From Pseudomonas sp. (GTDB lineage Bacteria; Pseudomonadota; Gammaproteobacteria; Pseudomonadales; Pseudomonadaceae): a DNA stretch of 5,801 bases. Position 1 is the stretch's first letter. Every line of letters starts with the position of its first letter. Shown in pieces: positions 1-5,801 of the stretch. Below the pieces are notes generated by a model. The model had not been told where the DNA came from and did not search any database. It worked only from the letters and a program-made list of their open reading frames with translations. The position numbers and the translations under genes are program-made. Where the stretch lies: contig JAQZAY010000243.1 of assembly GCA_029239415.1 (NCBI GenBank), positions 1 to 5,801 on the forward strand, written 5' to 3'.

Positions 1-13
1 TGGCGTAAACCAC
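1..13 (-). CDS. Probable start of a third operon gene (partial, product unknown)
   Basis: Only four codons are visible: GTG GTT TAC GCC, giving M-V-Y-A with GTG read as start, then the frame runs off the left edge. The call rests on the AGGAGG six bases upstream, on the same strand as the two genes before it and 48 bases after the monooxygenase stop. Nothing can be said about the product from four residues. In the acinetobactin locus, as I recall it, ferric-siderophore transport genes follow the monooxygenase, but this is context only. A start further downstream, outside the window, is possible. Confidence 0.4.
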
Positions 14-19
14 GGGACA

Positions 20-25
20 CCTCCT
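20..25 (-). promoter_or_regulatory. Ribosome binding site of a third gene leaving the window
   Basis: The minus strand reads AGGAGG at 25-20, an ideal Shine-Dalgarno core, followed by 6 bases (TGTCCC) and GTG at 13-11. Bases 25-23 are also the last three of the 15-bp hairpin, so half of the site would be paired when the stem forms. Confidence 0.5.
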
Positions 26-59
26 GCCCCTGTCGGCGTTCGCAGCCGACAGGGGCAGG
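23..59 (-). promoter_or_regulatory. Strong 15-bp hairpin just after the monooxygenase stop
   Basis: Arms 23-37 and 45-59 are perfect reverse complements (15 bp, 12 of them G-C) around a 7-base loop at 38-44. On the transcript the stem begins 2 bases after the TGA of the monooxygenase gene (64-62). No U-tract follows: the next bases on the minus strand are AGGTGTCCCGTGG. A classical Rho-independent terminator is therefore unlikely for this strand. The distal arm contains the first half of the SD of the next gene, so it could instead limit translation of that gene, partly attenuate transcription or stabilise the upstream mRNA. Confidence 0.65.
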
Positions 60-61
60 GG

Positions 62-1381
62 TCAGGCGTCGTGCATGCCGTAGTGCTGGAACGACGAGCG
101 TCGGGGCAGCCGGTAATGCGCCCGCCCCAGCAGTCTGTTGACGATGGTCGCGTTGCGAATGGCGGCGATGCCCAGGTCGGGCGAGCCGACCCCATGCTGG
201 AAGATCTCGGCGTTCTGCACGAAGAGGCGGCCCACGCCCTCGTCGCGGCGGCGTGCGGTGAAGTCCTCATCGACGATGCAGTCACCGTGGGTGTCGGTGG
301 CCAGCACGTCTTCCTTGAGCCGTTCGAACCAGGCCGGCCAGGCATGGGCGTAACCCGTGGCGGCCACGAGGGCATCGGCCTGCAGGGTACTGGTCCGTTC
401 CAGTTCGCGGTGGCGGTAGGTCAGGCGCAGCGTGCCATCGACCTGGTCGACGCGTTCGATTTCGCAGTTCGACAGCAAGGTCAGGCCAGGCTCGATCCCG
501 CCGATGGAGCGTTCGTAGATCAGGTCGTAGATGGCCGCGATCGTCGAGAAACTGATGCCTTTGTACAACAGACCCTGGTCAGCGACGATGTCCCGGCGCC
601 GCTCGCGCGGCAGGCTGTGGAAATAACGCATGTAGGCCGGCGTGAAACATTCCTGCCCAAGCTTGGAGTACTCCATCGGGTGGAAGCCTGGCGAGCGGGT
701 GATCCAGCGGATCGAGGCCCCGGCGGCCACCTGTTCGGGCGTCAGCTCGCTGAACAGGGCCAGTACGCATTCGGCGGCACTCTGGCCCGACCCGACCACC
801 GTGACCTGCTTGCAGGACGCCAGCTCGGCGCGGCGCTTGCCGAATTCGGCCGAGTGCAGGATCGGCGCGGGGCCGTTCAGGCGCGCCCACTGCGGCAGGA
901 TCGGCGCGGTGCCCACGCCAACGGCCAGGTGCCGGCTGCGGTAGTGGCGCTTGAAGCCGGACAGCGACTGGGTCTCGATCCGGAAGTACTCGCCATCGGC
1001 CTCGTAGTGCACGTCACTGACGTGCTCGCCGAAGCGGCAGGTGTGCAGTTGCTGGGAGGCCCAGCGGCAATAGTGATCATACTCGCGGCGCGGAACCTGG
1101 AAGTGATCGTAGTAATAGAAGCCGTAGAGGCGATCGTGCTGATGCAGGTAGTTCAGGTAGCTCAGGCGATGGGTCGGGTCGGCCATGGTCACCAGGTCGG
1201 CGAGGAAGGGCACCTGCAAGGTGGTGCCTGACAGCAGCAAGCCTTCGTGCCAGCGGAACTCGGGCTTGCGTTCGAGAAAGGTCGCGCTCAGGGTGGGCTG
1301 GTCTTCCAGCAGCGCAGCCAGTCCCAGGTTGAAAGGCCCCAGGCCAATACCGGTGATGTCTACCAGGGGTGTGTCGTTCAT
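62..1381 (-). CDS. FAD/NADPH-dependent amine or amino-acid N-monooxygenase (IucD/AlcA/BasC-like)
   Basis: A complete 439-residue class B flavoprotein N-hydroxylase. Members use NADPH and O2 to convert a terminal amine to a hydroxylamine, the precursor of a siderophore hydroxamate. Visible motifs: FAD-binding GIGLGPFNLG at 11-20, the family signature FRWH at 42-45, NADPH-binding VVGSGQSAAE at 195-204, and DALVAATGY at 336-344. A conserved C-terminal block NAEIFQHGVGSPDLG lies at 390-404. Length matches the family (about 430-450). The ATG at 1381 is chosen because TAAGGAG lies 9 bases upstream and the FAD motif begins 10 residues in, as in IucD. The frame is open further upstream, including an ATG at 1465, but that extension lacks an SD and overlaps the NRPS gene. 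It follows the NRPS by 80 bases on the same strand, so the two are probably co-transcribed. Substrate cannot be read from sequence: histamine, putrescine, cadaverine, ornithine and lysine enzymes share these motifs. The pairing with a Cy-containing NRPS makes a histamine- or diamine-type enzyme plausible (inference). Confidence 0.94.
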   Translation of the reverse strand: MNDTPLVDITGIGLGPFNLGLAALLEDQPTLSATFLERKPEFRWHEGLLLSGTTLQVPFLADLVTMADPTHRLSYLNYLHQHDRLYGFYYYDHFQVPRREYDHYCRWASQQLHTCRFGEHVSDVHYEADGEYFRIETQSLSGFKRHYRSRHLAVGVGTAPILPQWARLNGPAPILHSAEFGKRRAELASCKQVTVVGSGQSAAECVLALFSELTPEQVAAGASIRWITRSPGFHPMEYSKLGQECFTPAYMRYFHSLPRERRRDIVADQGLLYKGISFSTIAAIYDLIYERSIGGIEPGLTLLSNCEIERVDQVDGTLRLTYRHRELERTSTLQADALVAATGYAHAWPAWFERLKEDVLATDTHGDCIVDEDFTARRRDEGVGRLFVQNAEIFQHGVGSPDLGIAAIRNATIVNRLLGRAHYRLPRRSSFQHYGMHDA

Positions 1382-1390
1382 GCGATCCCT

Positions 1391-1397
1391 CTCCTTA
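1391..1397 (-). promoter_or_regulatory. Ribosome binding site of the N-monooxygenase gene
   Basis: The minus strand reads TAAGGAG, a near-perfect Shine-Dalgarno sequence, followed by 9 bases and the ATG at 1381. It decides the start codon against the in-frame upstream ATG at 1465, which has no SD at usable distance (the nearest GGAG is more than 20 bases away). Confidence 0.85.
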
Positions 1398-1401
1398 GGT
1401 G

Positions 1402-1421
1402 GGTCGGTGTGCGTACCGACC
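1402..1421 (-). promoter_or_regulatory. Alternative, mutually exclusive stem next to the SD
   Basis: GGTCGGT at 1402-1408 is complementary to ACCGACC at 1415-1421 (7 bp, 6-base loop at 1409-1414). The same ACCGACC also forms part of the 11-bp hairpin 1411-1438, so the two stems cannot coexist. The 7-bp stem ends 4 bases upstream of the SD at 1391-1397. Pairing is seen directly; any switching role is inference. Confidence 0.35.
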
Positions 1422-1438
1422 TGTCGTGGTCGGTACGC
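1411..1438 (-). promoter_or_regulatory. Intergenic hairpin between NRPS and monooxygenase genes
   Basis: A perfect 11-bp inverted repeat: 1411-1421 (GCGTACCGACC on +) pairs with 1428-1438, leaving a 6-base loop at 1422-1427. It lies 24 bases after the NRPS stop on the transcript and 13 bases before the SD. No T-run follows in either direction, so it is not a typical intrinsic terminator. It may stabilise or punctuate the mRNA, modulate translation of the next gene, or bind a protein; the sequence does not say which. A third copy of the arm at 1402-1408 allows an alternative stem. Confidence 0.6.
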
Positions 1439-1461
1439 CCGTGACGTCGATGTCTGATGGG

Positions 1462-4400
1462 TCATGCGCGCGCATCGGCCAGCAGGCGCTCCACGTCCTG
1501 CGCATCGCGGCAGCGCAGCAACTGGGCCGGTGACAGGCTGACCGAAAAGCGCTGGCGCAACCCGGCCGCGACGGCTTTGAGGTGCTGGGGGCGCAGGCCC
1601 AGGCTGAGGAAGCTCGTCGACGCGTCCGTCGTGTGACCGGGCGGCAGGGCCAGGACCTGGGCGTAGACGTCCAGTACCGGATGGCCTTGCGCCGGGTGGG
1701 CCGTGGCAGGCGTGGCGGCTTCCAGCCACTGGCGCGCCGTGGGGCGGTCGGGCTTGCCGTTCTGCGACAAGGGAAGCGCCGTCACGGGCAGCAAGCGGGT
1801 CGGCACGTGCGAGTCGGGCAGGTGCTGGCGGGCATGGGCACGCAGCTCGGCCAGGCCCGGCGTGGCGCCTTCGGCGCAGACGTACAGGGCGCCGATGCAC
1901 AGGTCGTCCGTCCCCGGCGCACGGTGGTCGACCACCAGCACCTGGCGCAGTGCCGGGTGGCTGGCCAAGGCGGCCTCGACATCGGGCAGCGACACGCGCA
2001 CGCCGCGGATCTTCACGTAGCCGTTGACTCGGCTGTCGAACAGCAGCACGCCGTCCTCGCGGTAGCGGCCGCAGTCACCGGTGCGGAAAGCCCGTACCGG
2101 TTCGCCGCGCTCATCGGTGACCGTGACGAAGTCGGTCTGCCGCAGCTGGCCGTCTTGCAGGTAGCCCAGCGCCAGGTTGACGCCGGCCGTGTGGATGCGG
2201 CCCACCACGCCGACCGGGCAGTGCTCGCCCTGGGCATCGAGCACCAGGTAACGGTTGCCGGGCAAGGGCCGGCCATAGGGCACCTGGCCCTGGTCCTGCG
2301 CGGTGATCGCGTGCCAGATGCTCCAGATCGTGGTTTCCGTCGGCCCGCCCAGGGACACCAGGCGCGCGTGCGGCAAGCGGGCGCGCAGCTCGGCGATGAC
2401 TGCCGGCTTGAGGTAGTCGCCGCCTTGGGCGATCAGGCGCAGGCTGTGCATCGTGTGCGTGCCACGGCAGGCCAGCAGCATGTCGAGCATGGCCGGGACC
2501 GAGCACCACAGGCTGACCTGATGACGTGCGATCAGCGCGTGCCAGCGCAGCGCGTCCTTTTCCTCGTCGGCGAGCGGCAGCACCAGCGTGGCACCGGCCG
2601 CGAGGCTGCCGAACACGTCGAACACCGACATGTCGTGGTGCAGCGGCGTCACCGACAGCAGGACATCCTCGGCGGTCACGGCCCAGTCGGCGAGCGTGTG
2701 GCCGATCACATTGGCGGTGGCGCGGTTGTTCAGCACCACGCACTTGGGCTGGCCGGTGGTGCCGGACGTGTAGAGGTAGTAGGCCGGCGCCTCGCTGAGC
2801 GACAGGTCCGGCAGGTCGGCGGGAAGCGGGGCGGACGTGGCCAACAGCCCTTCGACGTCGCTCGCCGGATGCCCATGGGCGTCGCCGTCGGCCAGCACCA
2901 CCAGCGCCGGCTGGCAGTTGTCCAGCAGGTATTGGCGGCGCTGGGCCGGTGCGGCGGCGTCGATCGGCACCCAGACGAGGCCGGTGAGGGCGCACGCCAG
3001 GGTCAGGGTGGTGTGCGCCGGCCCGCGCGGCAGGCAGATCGCCACGACCTGGCCCGGCCTCAGACCACGGGCGTGCAAGGCCGCAATGGCGCGCGCCACC
3101 TGTTCGCCCAACGCGGCATAGCTGAGTGTTCGCTCGCCGCTGATCAAGGCCGGCGCCGCGTTGTCAGGGTCGAACAGTCGGCGTGCGATCTGCTGCAGGA
3201 AAGGCGCCTCGCAGGCTTCGTCCAGCGGACTGTTGAGCCGATAGTGGTCGGTATCGACCACGGTGCCGGGCATGATCGCGAACTCGCCCTCGCTGACGAT
3301 CCAGCGCAAGGTGCGTGTCAGGGCTTGCAGCATGGCCTTCACACAGGCAGGCGACACGGCTTCGATGGCGTGGTCGATGTCCAGCAGCAGGTCGCCATTG
3401 GCGTCGCGCGAGAAGCGCACGTCCAGCGCCACCTGCGGGGTCTGCGTCAGGCCACCCGTCAGACGCAGGGGGCTGCCCGCCGGCAGCGTCGGCCAGGACA
3501 AACCGTTGGTGATCACCACCGGCAGCACCGGGCCGGGACCATGACGCTCGAACAACAGGCGCGCCAGGTCAACGCCCGAGAACGCCAGGTGCTGCAGCCC
3601 TTCGAGCACGTCGGTCTGCAGCGCGGCCGCGCGTTCGGCGAAGGCGCCCGATGCCCTGGCCCAGTTGATCGCCAGAAAGCTCGAGCGATTGGCCAGGGCG
3701 GCATCGCTCGGCGGCGCCACCGGCATGGCCACGCACAGGTCGCCGTCGCGCAGCCAGTGCGACAGCACCTCCAGCACGACCGCGGTCAAGGTGGCGTGGT
3801 TGAACAGCCCATGGCGGGCGCCCAGTCGGCACAGCGCGGTGAAGTCCGCCTTGGGCAGACGCAGGCCCTGGCGCTGATAGCGCGACTGACCGATCTGCTC
3901 CAGCGGACGTGCCCAGGGCAGGCGCGGAACGCCGGTCACCGACGCTAGCTTGTGGGTCCAGTAGTCCGCGTCGGCCTGTCGCTGTTCGGGTGTCGGTACG
4001 GCGTCCTGGGGCGGCATGGGCGCAGCGGGAACGTCGGCCGCCTGGCCTCCCAGCAGTTCCACCAGCAGCGCGGCGATGGCGCGGCCATCGACGATCAGCG
4101 CGTCCAGGCGGGCGAAGACGACCTGCTCGTTCGCTGCCAGGTGGAATACCGTCACGTTCCAGGGCGACCGGTCCAGCGCGAAGTGCGCGTGGGCGTAGGC
4201 CTCGCGTCGGGCCGCGATGGCGTCGAGAGCCTCGGCCATGGGCAGGTGCGAGAGGTCGACCTCGTCGAGGTTGAGCACCATGTCCGGGTGCTCGAACTGG
4301 ACGCGGCCGTGCGCGTCGATGTGCGTGCGCAGGCTGGGATGCTGCTGCACCATCTGTATCAGACGCGCGCGCAGGGCCGTGACCTCCAGCGTGCCGCGGT

Positions 4401-5801
4401 ATTCGCGAAATTCCTGCATGGCCACGCCGCCGAGCGGCACTTGCGTCCCCCGGCCCAGCAGGTAGGCCTGTTGCAGCGGGTTGAGCGGGCGCTCGTGGGG
4501 GCGCTCTGGCAGCGGCCGCGACAGGGCCTCGGGCGTGGTGCTCACCGTGCGCACCAACGTCATGAAACGGTCGAACAGCTGCGCGACCCAGGCACGCGGC
4601 AGCGCATCCAGGCGCACGTCCCAGTTGATCAGGATACCGTCGTCGGCGCGGGCGACCTGGACATCCAGGGCCACCTGCGGCCCTTGGGAGATCGTCCACA
4701 CGAGCGAGCCGAAGAGCCGGTGCACCCGGGGCGAGAACAAGGGGCCGTCGGGCAGGTCGAGTGCGGCAGTGAACACGACCGGTGCCAAGTGTGGCGAGCC
4801 GTGATGGCGCGACAGTTCACGCATCAGGTCGACCCCCGACCAGGCGCTGTGTTCGAGCCGTTCGATCAGTTGCTCGGCCAGTTGCTGGCACAGCGCCGCC
4901 GGGTGCGCGGCAGCCTCCAGGTCGACATCGACGATCAGCACGTTGGCGAACTCGCCGACGATGCGCTCCACGTGCTCGACCAGCGGCGCGCGCCAGAAGC
5001 TCGGCACGTTCAGGCGCAGCCGGCGATCGCCGGTGTGTGCCCCCAGGACCGTGGCGAACAGGCCCAGCATCAGCGTCGAGAGGCTGACGCGCTGTTCACG
5101 GGCCAGGCCTTGCAAGGCCTGGCCCTGTGCCGGGGTCAGCCAGGCGTGCCAGCGTTCGCTGTGGGCCCGTGGCGGGCGAGGGCTGTCGAGCCGTGGCAGG
5201 CTCGGTGCTGGCGCGATCCGGTCCAGGCGCTGGCGCCACCACGCACGGTCACGCTCGCGGGCGGCACTGAGCGCCGGGTCGTGACGAGCGGCGTCCCACC
5301 AGTCGAAGAAGCTGGGCACGGTCGGCCAGGCCGTCTCGGGGGTCTCGGTGTCGTAGGCCATGGCCAGGTCCTCGATCAGCACCCGAAGGCTCGAGGGGTC
5401 GACGGCGATCATGTCGGCATCGATGTGCAGGCGGGTGCGTCGGTCGGGCAGGCGGGTCAGCCCCACGCGCACGCCAGGCCGATGGCGCAGGTCCAGCTGC
5501 TGGTGGGTCCAGCGGTCACGTTTGCGGGCCAGGTGCGCGGCCGCCTGCTCGGCGGGAATCGTGCGCAGGTCTTCCACCTCGAGCGCCGGGCCGGCGTCCA
5601 GTGGGGCAATGGCCTGCTCACCGTCGGCGGTCAGCCGCAGGCGCAGCATGGGGTGGCGGCGAGAGACCTGTGCCAACGCCTGCTCCAGGCGTTCGACCTC
5701 CAGGGCAGGGCCCTCGAACTCGACGTACAGGTGCGCCGCCACGTTCCCCAGTTCGGCGGAGGCGGACCGTCCGCTCCAGCAGGCGGCCTGCATCGACGTC
5801 A
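1462..5801 (-). CDS. Siderophore NRPS, Cy-Cy-A-(degenerate PCP), 5' end outside window
   Basis: Multidomain nonribosomal peptide synthetase, probably cytoplasmic, that selects an amino acid and forms a thiazoline/oxazoline ring. Residues are counted from the ATG at 5793. Cy1 covers about 1-430, with DxxxxDxxS at D127/D132/S135, T342 in PVVFT, D377 in PQVALD and W391-D392. Cy2 covers about 434-850, with its first motif at 437-448 ([12 protein letters not shown]), D564/D569, T762 and D791, but A572 in place of Ser and I806-D807 in place of WD. The A domain covers about 858-1358: A3 [10 protein letters not shown] at 1008-1017, A4 at 1052-1060, GPTE at 1150-1153, RTGD at 1237-1240, and the catalytic lysine K1347 in NGK. 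A PCP-like fold covers about 1369-1441 and reads LGLRP where LGxDS is expected, so the modifiable Ser is missing. The ATG at 5793 is not the likely start: it sits inside the first Cy motif, and the frame stays open to 5801 with TS preceded by an xTG codon. The architecture resembles AngR/AngN, BasD and PmsD-type enzymes (family knowledge). The stop TGA is at 1464-1462. Substrate not determined. Confidence 0.93.
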   Translation of the reverse strand, partial: TSMQAACWSGRSASAELGNVAAHLYVEFEGPALEVERLEQALAQVSRRHPMLRLRLTADGEQAIAPLDAGPALEVEDLRTIPAEQAAAHLARKRDRWTHQQLDLRHRPGVRVGLTRLPDRRTRLHIDADMIAVDPSSLRVLIEDLAMAYDTETPETAWPTVPSFFDWWDAARHDPALSAARERDRAWWRQRLDRIAPAPSLPRLDSPRPPRAHSERWHAWLTPAQGQALQGLAREQRVSLSTLMLGLFATVLGAHTGDRRLRLNVPSFWRAPLVEHVERIVGEFANVLIVDVDLEAAAHPAALCQQLAEQLIERLEHSAWSGVDLMRELSRHHGSPHLAPVVFTAALDLPDGPLFSPRVHRLFGSLVWTISQGPQVALDVQVARADDGILINWDVRLDALPRAWVAQLFDRFMTLVRTVSTTPEALSRPLPERPHERPLNPLQQAYLLGRGTQVPLGGVAMQEFREYRGTLEVTALRARLIQMVQQHPSLRTHIDAHGRVQFEHPDMVLNLDEVDLSHLPMAEALDAIAARREAYAHAHFALDRSPWNVTVFHLAANEQVVFARLDALIVDGRAIAALLVELLGGQAADVPAAPMPPQDAVPTPEQRQADADYWTHKLASVTGVPRLPWARPLEQIGQSRYQRQGLRLPKADFTALCRLGARHGLFNHATLTAVVLEVLSHWLRDGDLCVAMPVAPPSDAALANRSSFLAINWARASGAFAERAAALQTDVLEGLQHLAFSGVDLARLLFERHGPGPVLPVVITNGLSWPTLPAGSPLRLTGGLTQTPQVALDVRFSRDANGDLLLDIDHAIEAVSPACVKAMLQALTRTLRWIVSEGEFAIMPGTVVDTDHYRLNSPLDEACEAPFLQQIARRLFDPDNAAPALISGERTLSYAALGEQVARAIAALHARGLRPGQVVAICLPRGPAHTTLTLACALTGLVWVPIDAAAPAQRRQYLLDNCQPALVVLADGDAHGHPASDVEGLLATSAPLPADLPDLSLSEAPAYYLYTSGTTGQPKCVVLNNRATANVIGHTLADWAVTAEDVLLSVTPLHHDMSVFDVFGSLAAGATLVLPLADEEKDALRWHALIARHQVSLWCSVPAMLDMLLACRGTHTMHSLRLIAQGGDYLKPAVIAELRARLPHARLVSLGGPTETTIWSIWHAITAQDQGQVPYGRPLPGNRYLVLDAQGEHCPVGVVGRIHTAGVNLALGYLQDGQLRQTDFVTVTDERGEPVRAFRTGDCGRYREDGVLLFDSRVNGYVKIRGVRVSLPDVEAALASHPALRQVLVVDHRAPGTDDLCIGALYVCAEGATPGLAELRAHARQHLPDSHVPTRLLPVTALPLSQNGKPDRPTARQWLEAATPATAHPAQGHPVLDVYAQVLALPPGHTTDASTSFLSLGLRPQHLKAVAAGLRQRFSVSLSPAQLLRCRDAQDVERLLADARA

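Noticed and set aside
23..59. Rho-independent terminator at the end of the monooxygenase gene
   Set aside because: The stem is strong, but neither strand has a T-run after it, and an SD and likely start codon follow directly.
71..1231. A 386-codon open frame on the plus strand opposite the monooxygenase
   Set aside because: It is antisense to a well-supported flavoprotein gene and shows no domain or good RBS. GC-rich shadow frame.
1382..1900. N-terminal extension of the monooxygenase frame to 612 residues
   Set aside because: The extra part overlaps the NRPS C-terminus in another frame, is Pro/Arg-rich without family similarity, and is replaced by a start with a strong SD at 1381.
1582..3948. 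A 788-codon open frame on the plus strand opposite the NRPS
   Set aside because: It lies wholly antisense to A and Cy2 domain sequence with clear motifs. The translation is low-complexity Arg/Gln/Gly/Ala-rich with no recognisable domain, as expected for the antisense of a high-GC gene.
5791..5793. ATG at 5793 as the real NRPS start
   Set aside because: The residues around it match the first Cy motif (LTxxQxAxWxGR), which normally follows an N-terminal stretch, and the frame remains open to the edge with xTG-ACG-TCG before it. No SD can be judged in the eight bases left.
1442..5801. 11-bp inverted repeat TGACGTCGATG (1442-1452) and its complement (5791-5801) flanking the NRPS frame
   Set aside because: A few 11-bp inverted matches are expected by chance in 5.8 kb, more so at high GC. 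There is no transposase, target duplication or other sign of a mobile element.

Overview
The window is GC-rich (about two thirds G+C by eye) and reads as one transcription unit on the minus strand. It looks like part of a siderophore biosynthesis operon from a high-GC Gram-negative proteobacterium. Pseudomonas or a relative is my best guess, from base composition, strong Shine-Dalgarno sites and protein family. That assignment is inference, because no rRNA or other marker is present.

Layout in the direction of transcription (right to left). From beyond the right edge to 1462 runs a large nonribosomal peptide synthetase (NRPS) with domain order heterocyclization (Cy1), heterocyclization (Cy2), adenylation (A), carrier-protein-like (PCP). 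Its true N-terminus lies outside the window. After an 80-base gap with a strong hairpin and a good ribosome binding site comes a complete 439-residue flavin-dependent N-monooxygenase of the IucD/AlcA/BasC type (1381 to 62). Just past its stop is a 15-bp hairpin, then a Shine-Dalgarno sequence and a probable GTG start at 13 for a third gene that leaves the window on the left.

Working model (inference). The NRPS activates a Cys/Ser/Thr-type amino acid and makes a thiazoline or oxazoline on an aryl group. The monooxygenase makes an N-hydroxy-amine (histamine, putrescine, cadaverine, ornithine or lysine are possible substrates) that would supply the hydroxamate. This is the logic of anguibactin, acinetobactin and pseudomonine. 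As I recall it, the NRPS-then-monooxygenase order also resembles basD-basC of the acinetobactin locus.

The most notable feature is that the C-terminal carrier domain has no serine at the phosphopantetheine attachment point (LGLRP where LGxDS is expected). The NRPS therefore probably loads its amino acid onto a carrier domain on another protein. The second Cy domain has lost several conserved residues, and the A-domain specificity code is unusual. No Fur box, promoter, tRNA, rRNA, CRISPR array or mobile element was seen. The operon promoter is presumably upstream of the right edge.
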